From Paenibacillaceae bacterium (GTDB lineage: Bacteria; Bacillota; Bacilli; Paenibacillales; Paenibacillaceae): 64,000 nt of DNA. Position 1 is the first letter of the stretch. Every line of letters starts with the position of its first letter. This document shows positions 1-8,658 of the stretch, piece after piece. Location: assembly GCA_004134985.1 (NCBI GenBank), contig REGQ01000008.1, forward strand, positions 152,046 through 216,045. Direction: 5' to 3'. The notes under the pieces were generated by a model, which was not told the origin of the DNA, searched no databases, and saw nothing but the letters and a program-made list of their open reading frames with translations. Made by a program: the position numbers and the translations under genes.

Positions 1-2
1 CA

Positions 3-809
3 TGGGCAGCAGCCAAACGGATCGTCAGCAAAGTCGATCAGGAAACGGTCAATGCTACCGAAATTCAATTCTCCGGTTCGCAATCTGCCGGACAGCAGCG
101 CCAAAACGAGGTAAGGGCGCTTGCCAAAGCCAATGACTATGTAATTGGCCCCAACTTCTGGGCCGGGCTGTCCGCCATCCGCGGAGGCGGGGCGATGGCT
201 TTCGTCGGCACGCCGGAGCAGGTGGCTGATCGGTTGATTGAATATGTGGACATCGGCATCTCTTCCTTTATCCTTTCCGGTTATCCGAACCTGGAGGAAG
301 CGACCACCTCCGGCACAAAGCTGCTGCCGGTCGTCAAGCGCAAGCTGGCTGAGCGCGCTAAGGCGCTGCAAGAGCGCAGCTTGCACGAGCAGGCAACGGT
401 ACAGGCGCAAGAAGTGGCGTCGGCACAGGAACTAGCGACAGAACATCTTCAAGCAGGTGCCCAGGAGCAGGGGCGCGTGACGGTCCACGAGCAGGCGGAG
501 ACGGAGGCGCAGGAACGAGCGACAGAACATGCGCAAACAAGTGCCCAGGAGCAGGGGCATGGGACGGTGCACGAGCAGGCGGAGACGGAGGCGCAGGAAC
601 TAGCGACAGAACATCTGCAAGCAGGTGCCCAGGAGCAGGGGCATGGGACGGTGCACGAGCAGGCGGAGACGGAGGCACAGGGGCAGGAACGAGCGACAGA
701 ACATCTGCAAGCAGGTGCCCCGGAGCTGGGGCATGGGACGGTGCGCGAGCAGGCGGAGGCGCAGGGGCAGACGCAAGAGACGCAAGGGCAACTGGTTCAG
801 CGCCAATGA
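3..809 (+). CDS. SsuD-like FMN-dependent (LLM class) alkanesulfonate monooxygenase, 5'-truncated by window edge
   Basis: This is the C-terminal part of a luciferase-like flavin monooxygenase that would release sulfite from organosulfonates using reduced FMN. The open frame runs from base 3 without a start, so the N-terminus lies outside the window. The stretch NFWAGLSAIRGGGAMAFVG followed by TPEQVADRLIEY and FILSGYPNLEEA aligns clearly with the end of the SsuD encoded at 22066-23193. Beyond the normal family end the protein carries an unusual tail of about 150 residues built from 28-residue Gln/Glu/Ala/His-rich repeats. The stop overlaps the start of the next gene (ATGA), so the two are translationally coupled. 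The family call is firm; the tail has no function I recognise. Confidence 0.85.
   Translation, partial: WAAAKRIVSKVDQETVNATEIQFSGSQSAGQQRQNEVRALAKANDYVIGPNFWAGLSAIRGGGAMAFVGTPEQVADRLIEYVDIGISSFILSGYPNLEEATTSGTKLLPVVKRKLAERAKALQERSLHEQATVQAQEVASAQELATEHLQAGAQEQGRVTVHEQAETEAQERATEHAQTSAQEQGHGTVHEQAETEAQELATEHLQAGAQEQGHGTVHEQAETEAQGQERATEHLQAGAPELGHGTVREQAEAQGQTQETQGQLVQRQ
429..764 (+). repeat. 84-bp in-frame tandem repeat, about 4 copies
   Basis: Near-identical 84-bp units begin at 429, 513, 597 and, after a 6-bp insertion, 687; the last is shortened. Each encodes 28 residues of the form E-(L/R)-ATEHLQAGAQEQG followed by HGTVHEQAETEAQ. Twenty-eight residues equal four heptads, so a coiled coil is possible. 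The DNA units are more alike than protein selection alone would need, which suggests recent expansion. Confidence 0.9.
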
Positions 810-1939
810 TGGATGTCATCATTATCGGCGCAGGGCCTTACGGCATCTCATTGGCAGCCCACGCTCAGGCCCACGGTCTGTCCTATCGGCTGTTCGGCAA
901 CCCGATGCATTTCTGGAAAGACCGCATGCCGCAAAATATGTTCATCCGCACGAACCCGGCCTATGTCAATCTGTCGGATGCTGCGGGCAGCTACACGCTG
1001 GAGCGATTCGCGGTCGAGACCGGAACCGCGCTCACCCATCCGCTCCCGCGTCCGATTTTCGTCCGCTATGCGCTATGGTTCGCAGAGCAAACGAAGATTG
1101 CCTTCACCCGCGATTCCGTCGCATGGGTGAAGCACCGTCAGGGCGGCGACGGCTACGAAGTGCGAAGCGTGAGCGGTGAGCTGTATACGGCGCGCAACGT
1201 GATCGTCGCGACCGGCCTGCAGCACTTCGAGTATATCCCCGAAGTGCTGCGGCATTTGCCGCCGTCCATGGTGTCGCATCCGATCGGCTATGCCGACTAC
1301 AGCGGCTTTGGCGGTCAGCGCGTCGCCGTCATCGGCAGCGGCCAGAGCAGTTGGGAAGCTGCCGCCATGCTCCAGTTGGCAGGCAGCGATGTCGAGCTGC
1401 TGTATCGGCGCGAGGAGCCCAATTACAGCGGAGCGGACAATTTTACCTCGGGCAATACGCTAATTGAGTTGGCCAACACCTTCTACGAACTGCCGCAAGC
1501 GCAGAAGCAGGAACGTTGGCAAAAACCATCGGGCAGCATCGCCGCCTTCCTCCGTCCCTACGTGGATGGCAAGGTGAAGCAAACCGGCAGCGTAGAGATC
1601 CGGCAGGCAGGCGAAACTGCGGATCAGCGTCTTCGGTTGCAGCTCTCGGACGGTTCAGAGCGAATTGTCAATCATGTCATTGCCGCCACTGGCTATTTGA
1701 TTGACATTGGCAAGCTGCCGTTCCTGCATCCCGAACTGCTCAATACGCTTGTTCGGGAGCACTCCGGCTATGGCATCTTCCCGCAGCTTGATCGCAGCTT
1801 CGAGAGCAGCTTGCCCGGCCTTTACTTCGCCGGACCGCTGGCTTCGCACAGCCATGGCCCAGGCCACCGCTTTATTGCCGGGCTGCACAAAGCGTGCTCC
1901 GCGATCATTCCGCAGCTTGCCTACAATAGTACGGTATAG
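806..1939 (+). CDS. FAD/NAD(P)-binding oxidoreductase (flavin monooxygenase-like)
   Basis: A 377-residue cytosolic flavoprotein. The N-terminal dinucleotide fold is marked by VIIIGAGPYG (residues about 5-13). A second nucleotide-binding motif, VIGSGQSSWE, lies near residue 175, and the ATGYL motif typical of flavin-containing and N-hydroxylating monooxygenases lies near residue 295. It starts at ATG 806 or 809, overlapping the stop of the SsuD-like gene. That coupling suggests the two act in the same organosulfur pathway, for instance as an oxygenase or as a flavin/thioredoxin-type reductase, but the substrate cannot be read from sequence. No signal peptide is seen. Confidence 0.85.
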   Translation: MMDVIIIGAGPYGISLAAHAQAHGLSYRLFGNPMHFWKDRMPQNMFIRTNPAYVNLSDAAGSYTLERFAVETGTALTHPLPRPIFVRYALWFAEQTKIAFTRDSVAWVKHRQGGDGYEVRSVSGELYTARNVIVATGLQHFEYIPEVLRHLPPSMVSHPIGYADYSGFGGQRVAVIGSGQSSWEAAAMLQLAGSDVELLYRREEPNYSGADNFTSGNTLIELANTFYELPQAQKQERWQKPSGSIAAFLRPYVDGKVKQTGSVEIRQAGETADQRLRLQLSDGSERIVNHVIAATGYLIDIGKLPFLHPELLNTLVREHSGYGIFPQLDRSFESSLPGLYFAGPLASHSHGPGHRFIAGLHKACSAIIPQLAYNSTV

Positions 1940-2242
1940 CAGTGAGTATAGAATTGAATGTAGCAATTTCGCAGCATACTGTGTAAGTGCAACAGATGGT
2001 GCTGCGTAGCATATCGCAATGTTTATAGCAATGCATTTATCACTGCATTCAGCACTGGGCACGTACTGCCCATAGTAGCCACTCAAGTAATAGAGCCGCC
2101 TTGGCGTTGAGCCGCATACCTGTCGGAGTCGAGCGGACAGAGAATCCGCTATTTGTGACAAAAAGCAGGTTTTGGCAAGTTTCGCGGACACTGGGAGGCT
2201 GTCGATTAATTGTTCATAACTTTTTTTCTAGCCTGAAAACGC

Positions 2243-2301
2243 CTCTCAGATCGAATTTTTACCACCAGTAATATTATTTGAGAAATAAATCGATCTGAGA
2301 G
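2243..2301. repeat. 12-bp perfect inverted repeat
   Basis: CTCTCAGATCGA at 2243-2254 is matched by its exact inverse at 2290-2301 around a 35-nt loop. A T-run lies before it on the plus strand. It could form a large stem-loop, or be an operator or the edge of the adjacent 2305-2609 element. Confidence 0.6.
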
Positions 2302-2304
2302 TCT

Positions 2305-2609
2305 TCTATATAAGTTGAACGAAAGAAGTGTCATAGGGGATAAATTGTTGTATTTTGTACAACATTTCCAGACGTAGGAGCCGATTCTGGTGAAATTATT
2401 GTAAAATATACAACAATTCTCAAAACAATTGACTTTTACAGCTAAAATATTGTAGTTTTTACAACAATTTTACTTTTGTCACGGGCGTTTGATTGTTGTG
2501 GTTGGCTGCCAACACATATCACTCCACGCGCTGTGCGACACGCGATAAAACACAAAATTTGTTCCCTTCTCTGTCCCCTTGCGATATTCAATCGTTCAAC
2601 TTCTATAGA
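2305..2609. mobile_element. MITE-like element with 18-bp terminal inverted repeats enclosing a 51-bp hairpin array (copy 1)
   Basis: The left end TCTATATAAGTTGAACGA (2305-2322) is repeated inverted at 2592-2609 with 17 of 18 bases matching. Between them are hairpins of the type ATTGTTGTA-N5-TACAACAAT starting at 2344, 2395 and 2446, exactly 51 bp apart. No coding sequence is present. Related structures occur at 24055-24740 and 54197-54510, and without clear ends at 10884-11191. It is called mobile-like only because of its ends and its dispersed copies. Confidence 0.6.
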
Positions 2610-2662
2610 GGATCAAAAACGCCAAGATTAAAACGGTCCACAATGAATCGACACGCTCACTG

Positions 2663-2785
2663 GTTCCGTTAATGCTCCAAATGAGGCCCGTTTTAGGCGG
2701 TTTTTCTAAAAATAACGGAACGTCTGACCGCGCCGGCACGCAAAAAAACCATCAGCCCGCGCTCCGAAAGCGGTTGATGGTTTTT
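2663..2785. other. Inverted repeat followed by terminator-like hairpin
   Basis: GTTCCGTTA (2663-2671) pairs with TAACGGAAC (2713-2721). A second hairpin, with arms AACCATCAGCCCGC and GCGGTTGATGGTT, is flanked by A7 on the left and T5 on the right (2742-2785). It could therefore end transcription in both directions, from the oxidoreductase gene upstream or from the GH4 operon that converges from the right. No gene is supported between 1940 and 3073. Confidence 0.5.
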
Positions 2786-2930
2786 CTTGTAAGGTCTATG
2801 CTTGTCGTTCGCAAAACATACAGCAACGACGTTGTCACCTGTTTTCTGCAACACGCGCAGCTCCCAGCGCGCGGTGGGGCGATACTTTTTGGCAGTCAAC
2901 CACACGAAAGAAGCAGAAGTTGCACAGCTG

Positions 2931-3035
2931 CGAGCTTGCGTGCCTACGAGCACGCGAGCCTACAAACCTCCGAGCTTACGTGCCTGCGTGCCCGCGAGCT
3001 TGCGAGCCTACGAGCCTGCAAGCCCGCAACCGCCG
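2931..3035. repeat. Degenerate short-period (8-9 bp) tandem repeat
   Basis: About 105 bp built from variants of CGAGCCTAC/GCGTGCCT, lying within 40 bp of the stop of the GH4 gene. All frames read as low-complexity peptides, so I treat it as non-coding. Confidence 0.75.
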
Positions 3036-3073
3036 AGCCGCGTCTCCCCCATTGCCTGGGTTTAATGCGTTTG

Positions 3074-4465
3074 TTATAGCTCCCAGCCCGGCAAATAGCT
3101 TTTCGTATTGTGCAGCATGCGCTCAAACAACTCGGCAGCCTTGGCCTCGGATAACTGAACGAGCGGATCATTGCTGAATGCTTTGAATGCCAATTCCTTA
3201 TCCTTGTTCAGCGCAGCCTGCAAGGTCAGCTCCTGGTTGGCAACATGCCGCATCACGAGTGTCTGCACATCATTGGGAAGCTGTCCGGCAACGACCGGCT
3301 TCACGCTGTCATAGCCGAATACGGCGTTCGTTTCCACGACCGCTCCGGTAGGAAAGCCTTGCAATTGACCACGGTTTGGCAGGTTGACATTAGAGGTCAG
3401 CTCTCCCATGCCGAGCACTGCTTTGATCATGTCGATCCCCTCTTCGCCGGTAGCCTTCAACACGAACGGCTCCTCGCCGGAAGCGAGACGCTGGCCTTTC
3501 GCGTACAGCTCATCACGATTCTTCTTCCGCCAATCGACCGTCGTCAGACTGAACTTCCAGTTCCGTACAGTCTCCGGATCGCGCAAATAGCTGTCCCCTG
3601 ACATAAATTCCGCTAGATGCCTGTCGCCCGCTGCGGCGATTAGGCCGTATTTCTGAAACAGATCGAACTTGACGCGCTGTGCGGACGAGAAATGATCATT
3701 CATCCAATGTCCGGTGTCGTTATTCTCGAACCCTGCCGCATAATGCTCCGCCACAAAATCCCGGTAAAGCGGGAACAAATCAGTCCCCTGGTAAGATGCC
3801 TGATCAAGCCATGTAAAATGGTTAATGCCTAGCACATTGACTTTAATCTCACGGCGGTCGATGAAATCAACCCCCAGTTTTCTTTCCATCATCGAGGCCA
3901 GCAACTGCTGTGTGCCGAACACTTCATGACAGCAGCCGATCGCCTTCACTTCAGGAAACACCTCATACAAAGTGCGCGTGCAGAGCGTCATCGGATTCGT
4001 GTAGTTGATCACCCATGCTTGCGGAGCGTACTGACGCAGCGCCTGCGCGATCTCCACATAGAGCGGGATTGTGCGCAGCGCACGCACGATTCCGCCCGGA
4101 CCAACCGTATCGCCGACAGCCTGATAAATGCCGTATTCCTCTGGCAAATGTACATCCGATGCCATCTCGTCAAATGTTCCAGGCAAGATCGAGATGATGA
4201 CAATGTCCGCACCCTGAAGTGCATCGCGCAGCCCAGGATGCGCTTCATAACGCCATTTGCCCACCACATCGGCCCGCTCTGACAGCTTGTTGCCGATGAT
4301 TGCGTTCTGTGCGGCAGCATCATGATTGATATCGTATAATCGGACCGTTCCCGAAAGCTGCGGCTCCATCGCCAAGTCGCTCATTAACCCCCAAGCCCAG
4401 CCTCTGGAGCCGCCTCCGATATATGCAATCTGAACATCCTTGCCCAACTGTTCCGTCGATTTCAT
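3074..4465 (-). CDS. Glycoside hydrolase family 4, probable alpha-galacturonidase (LplD-like)
   Basis: A 463-residue cytosolic NAD+ and Mn2+-dependent glycosidase of family GH4. The N-terminal nucleotide fold is shown by IAYIGGGSRGWAWG, and the metal/catalytic region by GCCHEVFG near residue 190 with a conserved NHFTW further on. From memory of the GH4 literature, the cysteine-centred CHEV motif is associated with alpha-galacturonidases of the LplD type, while CDMP, CNVP and CHSV mark other specificities. I chose ATG 4465, six bases after GGAGGAAG, rather than the ATG at 4480. It is the last gene of an ABC sugar operon, so it likely acts on an imported pectin-derived oligosaccharide. Substrate specificity is inference. 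Confidence 0.85.
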   Translation of the reverse strand: MKSTEQLGKDVQIAYIGGGSRGWAWGLMSDLAMEPQLSGTVRLYDINHDAAAQNAIIGNKLSERADVVGKWRYEAHPGLRDALQGADIVIISILPGTFDEMASDVHLPEEYGIYQAVGDTVGPGGIVRALRTIPLYVEIAQALRQYAPQAWVINYTNPMTLCTRTLYEVFPEVKAIGCCHEVFGTQQLLASMMERKLGVDFIDRREIKVNVLGINHFTWLDQASYQGTDLFPLYRDFVAEHYAAGFENNDTGHWMNDHFSSAQRVKFDLFQKYGLIAAAGDRHLAEFMSGDSYLRDPETVRNWKFSLTTVDWRKKNRDELYAKGQRLASGEEPFVLKATGEEGIDMIKAVLGMGELTSNVNLPNRGQLQGFPTGAVVETNAVFGYDSVKPVVAGQLPNDVQTLVMRHVANQELTLQAALNKDKELAFKAFSNDPLVQLSEAKAAELFERMLHNTKSYLPGWEL

Positions 4466-4512
4466 TTTCTTCCTCCCCATTGTCTATTTGTCTGGTTTGC
4501 AGCCATGCCGCT

Positions 4513-5358
4513 TTAGCCCTTCAATCCTGTCGTGGAGATGCCCTCAACAAAATACTTTTGTGCCAAGAAAAAGAGCAGCACACATGGCACGATGCTGATG
4601 ACGGACATCGCCAGCACCTGGTTCCAGGAAACCACGGAAGAGGTGTCGAGCGTCATCCGCAATCCGAGCGATACGGTATATTTTTTGACACTGCTTATAT
4701 AAATAATCGAATTAAAGAAATCGTTCCATGTCCACATGAATTGAAAAATCCCGACCGAAAAAATCGCCGGCTTGCAGAGCGGCAGTAGAATGCGCATCAA
4801 AATCGTAAACGAATTGCATCCGTCGATTTTCGCAGACTCGTCCAGCTCACGAGGTAGTCCTCTAAAAAATTGCACAAGCATATAGATGAAGAAGGCCGAT
4901 GTCGCAAAAGCCGCAGGCATAATAAAGGGCAAATACGTATCCAGCCAGCCAAGTTTGTTAAATAAAATGTAACGCGGAATCAAAACCGATGAATCTGGCA
5001 GCATCAGCGTGGCCATCATCAGTGAGAACAGAAATGTTTGCAGCGGAAAACGAAATCTCGAAAATCCATAAGCGACAATGACACTGGAAACGATCGTAAA
5101 TATCACCGTCGGCACAACTAAGATGAAGGTATTAACAAAAAAGTCCTGAAATCCATATTGACCCGTTCCTGCCCAACCCTTGGCATACGAATCCCACACA
5201 TAATTTCCTGTAAACAGACTGCTGGAGCCGAATATATCCTTGTTTGTTTTGAAGGAAGAGACGAACAGCCAGATAAGCGGGTAGACCATGACAAAACCAA
5301 GAGCGGAAAGCAGCGCATAGGAACCCCATTTGTTGGAGCGAAGCCGAGTTATGATCAT
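4513..5358 (-). CDS. Carbohydrate ABC transporter permease (MalG/YesQ type)
   Basis: A 281-residue inner-membrane permease with about six hydrophobic segments. It has the EAA loop seen in CUT1 transporters (ELDESAKIDGCNSF followed by ILLPLCKP near residue 195) and the typical C-terminus FVEGISTTGLKG. Its start overlaps the stop of the partner permease by 4 bp (ATGA), so the two are co-translated. With the binding protein at 6320 it forms an importer; the ATPase is not encoded here and is probably a shared MsmX-type protein elsewhere. Confidence 0.92.
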   Translation of the reverse strand: MIITRLRSNKWGSYALLSALGFVMVYPLIWLFVSSFKTNKDIFGSSSLFTGNYVWDSYAKGWAGTGQYGFQDFFVNTFILVVPTVIFTIVSSVIVAYGFSRFRFPLQTFLFSLMMATLMLPDSSVLIPRYILFNKLGWLDTYLPFIMPAAFATSAFFIYMLVQFFRGLPRELDESAKIDGCNSFTILMRILLPLCKPAIFSVGIFQFMWTWNDFFNSIIYISSVKKYTVSLGLRMTLDTSSVVSWNQVLAMSVISIVPCVLLFFLAQKYFVEGISTTGLKG

Positions 5359-6251
5359 TTGCCCTTCCCTCCGTCTTCGTAGTAAACCCAGCGGTTTGAA
5401 CTCTTAAAGATGACTGCGGTTACTGCCATAATAATAACGAATAAGATCCATGAAAGTGCTGACGCATATCCCATTTTGAAAAAGCTGAAGGCTTCTTCAT
5501 AGAGTTTGAGCGCATATAAATAGGTTGATTTCATCGGTCCGCCGTTCGTAATAACGAAGGCGCCAGTAAAATCCTGAAATGCATTGACAAGCTGCATAAT
5601 CAGGTTGAACAATACAATTGGCGTCAGCATCGGCACTGTAATGGTGAAGAACATCCGTGTTTTCGATGCGCCGTCAATCGATCCGGCTTCATATAAGTCA
5701 TTCGGAATTTGCTTCAGCCCGGCCAGGAACAGCACCATCGAAGATCCGAACTGCCATACAGACAGCAGACCAAGCGTGTACAACGCCACATCCGGACTGC
5801 CCAGCCAATCGACTGCCGGGATGCCAATGCGCCCGAGCATACTGTTCACTACGCCTTCCTTCATGAACAGAAAACGCCACAGTACCGAAATCGCCACACT
5901 CCCGCCCAGAATGGAAGGCAGATAATAGACAGTCCGGAAAAAATTGATCCCGCGCAGCTTCGCGCTCAGCAGCAGGGCGACAAACAAAGCGAACGCCAGC
6001 TTGACCGGCACAGCCAGAAAAACATAAATGGTCGTTACTTTGAGCGCCTGTGTAAACCCTGGGTCATCTGTCAGTATTTTTTTGTAATTGTCCAGGCCTA
6101 CAAAATTTGGGGTGCTCACCATGTTGAAATCCGTGAACGAATAATAGAAGGACATTATAAACGGGTACAATTGAAAAATAAGCAACCCGATGATCCACGG
6201 GAGAACATAAAGCAAGCCAATATGTTGATACGTTTTTCTTTTTAATGACAC
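5355..6251 (-). CDS. Carbohydrate ABC transporter permease (MalF/YesP type)
   Basis: A 298-residue membrane permease with an N-terminal segment LPWIIGLLIFQLYPFI and an EAA loop (DLYEAGSIDGASKTRMF followed by ITVPMLTP) near residues 190-215. It pairs with the 4513-5358 permease to form the membrane channel of a sugar importer. It lies 68 bp downstream of the binding-protein gene, behind a GC-rich hairpin that probably lowers permease expression relative to the binding protein. Confidence 0.92.
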   Translation of the reverse strand: MSLKRKTYQHIGLLYVLPWIIGLLIFQLYPFIMSFYYSFTDFNMVSTPNFVGLDNYKKILTDDPGFTQALKVTTIYVFLAVPVKLAFALFVALLLSAKLRGINFFRTVYYLPSILGGSVAISVLWRFLFMKEGVVNSMLGRIGIPAVDWLGSPDVALYTLGLLSVWQFGSSMVLFLAGLKQIPNDLYEAGSIDGASKTRMFFTITVPMLTPIVLFNLIMQLVNAFQDFTGAFVITNGGPMKSTYLYALKLYEEAFSFFKMGYASALSWILFVIIMAVTAVIFKSSNRWVYYEDGGKGK

Positions 6252-6284
6252 GGGCTCATCAGTTCCTTTCTTCCGGCAATTGTT

Positions 6285-6313
6285 GCGGACGGGCTGATCA
6301 CTCGCCCGCCCGC
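6285..6313 (-). terminator. Intercistronic hairpin between binding-protein and permease genes
   Basis: GCGGGCGGGC and GCCCGTCCGC (minus-strand sense) pair with one mismatch around a 9-nt loop, starting 6 bases after the binding-protein stop. There is no long U-tract, so it is more likely a partial attenuator or mRNA-stabilising stem than a full terminator. Confidence 0.55.
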
Positions 6314-6319
6314 AGCCTA

Positions 6320-7648
6320 TTACTGCCGTCCTTTAAGCTCTTCCAGCTTAGACTCAAGTGACTTGACCAATTCTTCCGCGCCGCTCTCAGGCGTCAATCT
6401 GCCATAAGCGACTTTTTCGATCACATCGGTTACGATTGCCAGTACTTCAGAATTGGTTGAGAGCGCATTGTCGACCATGCCGGCATTTTCCAGCCCCATC
6501 TCGACCGCTCTTGTAATCGTTGGATCAATCTTCCCTGCTTCTACCGCCGCTTTCTGGGCGTGAGACGATGCCGGAACCGAGCGTACATCGCCGAGCAGGG
6601 CCGCAGCCTCTCCGTCATTCATTAGCCAGTTAAGAAACTTGACCGCTTCCTCCGGATGCTTCGACTTGCTGCTGACTGCGAATAATTGCGAAGGACGCAC
6701 GAGCACCGCTGTATCCTTGGCATCCTTGTCGATGACCGGCAGCGCTGTCGTCACCTCGGAGCCTTCCGGCAATACATTGCGCAGCGAAATCAGCGTGCTG
6801 CTCATCGCGGAAATCATCGGAATATCTTCATTAATCCATTTCAGATTTTGCTCTGTCTTTCCGTAGAACAAATCGGCTTCCCCGAGCGGCTGGTATACGC
6901 CGTCTTTCATCGATTTGTCCATCCATGAGAGAGCGCTTTCCGCATCTTCCTGTGTAAAGCCCAATGTGTAATCTTCTTTAATCCACTGGGAACCCGTACG
7001 CTGTTTCAGCATGTTGGTCAAATCCATAATCAGCATCCCATGATCTGCGAACAACAGATGCTTGGAGTTATCGGCAGCATGAAGCTTTTTGCCTTCCTCA
7101 TAGATCGTATCCCAATCCCATTGAATGTCTGTCGGAATGCCGAGGCGCTCGGCTGCCGTCTTGTTAATGACCATCGCATACGCGTTCACTCCGGTTGGCA
7201 AAGCAACCAACTTGTCATTATATACACTGAAGTTGTTCAAAAAGTCATCGTCAAATCCGTCAAGCGACAGTCCTGACTGGTTGCGCAAATCAAGGAAGTT
7301 ATCGCTGCGCGTCAATTCCTTCATCCACGGAACGTCTAGCTGCATAATGTCGGCTGAAGTTACGCTTGTCAGCTGTGTTTTCACCTTTTGCTCATAACCG
7401 TCGTAGCCTTGATATTCCGCTTCGATCTTAACGTTCGGCTCGATCTCCTTGTACGCATCAATCGCCGCCAACGTCGCCTCATGCCGTTCCTGGCCACCCC
7501 ACCAGCTAAAGCGGAGTGTCACCTGATCACCCTTTTTGCCTGTATCTGTGCTGCCCTCCGTTCCGCTTCCCGAAGAACAACCGGTAATGAGCATTACGGA
7601 TGCAATAACGAATAACATGCCTTTTACCCACTTCTTTTGTCGTTTCAT
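6320..7648 (-). CDS. Sugar ABC transporter substrate-binding lipoprotein (YesO-like)
   Basis: A 442-residue family-1 extracellular solute-binding protein. ATG 7648 follows GGGGGAG by nine bases and gives a normal lipoprotein signal: positive MKRQKKW, a hydrophobic core and lipobox ITGC near residue 23, followed by a Ser/Gly/Thr-rich linker. The mature part begins VTLRFSWWGGQERHEA, typical of CUT1 binding proteins. It is the first gene of the minus-strand operon 7648-3074 and lies opposite the regulator/kinase genes at 7900, matching the yesMN-yesOPQ arrangement. The ligand is probably a pectin-derived oligosaccharide, inferred from the GH4 partner. Confidence 0.92.
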   Translation of the reverse strand: MKRQKKWVKGMLFVIASVMLITGCSSGSGTEGSTDTGKKGDQVTLRFSWWGGQERHEATLAAIDAYKEIEPNVKIEAEYQGYDGYEQKVKTQLTSVTSADIMQLDVPWMKELTRSDNFLDLRNQSGLSLDGFDDDFLNNFSVYNDKLVALPTGVNAYAMVINKTAAERLGIPTDIQWDWDTIYEEGKKLHAADNSKHLLFADHGMLIMDLTNMLKQRTGSQWIKEDYTLGFTQEDAESALSWMDKSMKDGVYQPLGEADLFYGKTEQNLKWINEDIPMISAMSSTLISLRNVLPEGSEVTTALPVIDKDAKDTAVLVRPSQLFAVSSKSKHPEEAVKFLNWLMNDGEAAALLGDVRSVPASSHAQKAAVEAGKIDPTITRAVEMGLENAGMVDNALSTNSEVLAIVTDVIEKVAYGRLTPESGAEELVKSLESKLEELKGRQ

Positions 7649-7835
7649 TGCTTCTATCTCCCCCTTCTTATTGTGAAACCGCATACTCTTTATTATAATT
7701 ACAGCATTCTCCCTTTATAAGGTCTCTCATCTTAGATTCGCGTATCCTCTTTTAAGCAAATCTCGGAAAACGTATCTTAATATTAGGATTAGTATCATTA
7801 TTATCGGGAATTAATTGGACATTGTCGAATTCAAT

Positions 7836-7862
7836 CTAAAACGTTTTCACTAATGGTATAAT
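7836..7862 (+). promoter_or_regulatory. Probable cre site over the promoter of the regulator/kinase genes
   Basis: CTAAAACGTTTTCA (7836-7849) matches the CcpA catabolite-response consensus TGAAARCGYTTTCA at 12 of 14 positions. It lies where the -35 would sit, with a TATAAT -10 at 7857-7862. This predicts glucose repression of the regulator pair and so of the divergent sugar operon. Confidence 0.5.
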
Positions 7863-7899
7863 AAAAGCATTGCCAGATATTCGAACGAGGTGATATCTT

Positions 7900-8658
7900 A
7901 TGTACAATTTGTTGCTTGTTGATGACGAGGCAGACACCAGAGAAGCTTTGTCCAACTACTTTCCTTGGCATGACGTGGGATTCCAGATTGTCGGACAAGC
8001 CGGGAATGGCAAGGAAGCGCTTGAACTACTGGCCAGAGCGGAGCAGCCGATCGATGTGATTTTGACGGACATCAAGATGCCTGTCATGTCCGGGATCGAG
8101 CTGGCTGAAGCGGTCTATGAGCAGAAGCGTCCGGTACAGGTCATTTTCTTGAGCAGCTACCGTGAATTTGAATATGCCCAGCAAGCGTTAACATATCGTG
8201 TCAAAAACTATATTCTGAAGCCTGCGAAATACCAGGTTCTGCTTGACGTGTTCGGAAAAATCCGCGAGGAAATGCAGGCCGCACAAGAAATCAGCGCACC
8301 AGCAAGAAACAATGAGGATGCCCACCTGCAGGATGAAGGCGGCATCATTTCCAAAATTAAAGCGTACATCCGCGATGGCTATAAAGAAGCTACGCTGGAG
8401 GATGCGGCCAAGCAAGTTCACTTGAATGCCAATTATGCGAGCTACCTGTTCAAGAAAAAAACAGGGCAGAACTTCTCCGAATATTTAATTCAAGTGAAAA
8501 TGGAAGCGGCTGCAAAGCTGATGCTTAACAACCATTTTAAAACGTATGAGATCAGCGAGATGGTCGGGTACAGCAACGCCAAAAACTTTACACGGACGTT
8601 CAAAAGCTTCCATGGGAAAACACCAAGTGAATATCGGAATGGATCATGTCAGCAATGA
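7900..8658 (+). CDS. Response regulator, REC plus AraC-type DNA-binding domain (YesN-like, short form)
   Basis: A 252-residue regulator. The receiver domain (residues about 1-120) shows LLVDDEADTRE, the phospho-acceptor in ILTDIKMP at about D57, and a KPAKYQVLL end. A C-terminal AraC HTH pair (residues about 155-250) ends in a SEYRNG-type motif. YesN-type proteins are usually 350-540 residues, so the middle region is absent here. It sits upstream of and overlaps (13 bp) the cognate kinase, and is divergent from the sugar operon it presumably activates. Confidence 0.9.
   Translation: MYNLLLVDDEADTREALSNYFPWHDVGFQIVGQAGNGKEALELLARAEQPIDVILTDIKMPVMSGIELAEAVYEQKRPVQVIFLSSYREFEYAQQALTYRVKNYILKPAKYQVLLDVFGKIREEMQAAQEISAPARNNEDAHLQDEGGIISKIKAYIRDGYKEATLEDAAKQVHLNANYASYLFKKKTGQNFSEYLIQVKMEAAAKLMLNNHFKTYEISEMVGYSNAKNFTRTFKSFHGKTPSEYRNGSCQQ

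Noticed and set aside
358..822. 154-codon minus-strand frame of Pro/Ala/His repeats opposite the SsuD-like tail
   Set aside because: It is the complement of the 84-bp repeats, which keep all phases open; it has no ribosome binding site, and the plus-strand frame continues a known enzyme.
2672..3079. 135-codon plus-strand frame and an overlapping minus-strand frame with TAKKYRPTARWELRVLQKTG
   Set aside because: The plus frame runs through a terminator hairpin and a low-complexity repeat. The minus frame looks slightly protein-like but has no family match, no start signal and also crosses the hairpin.
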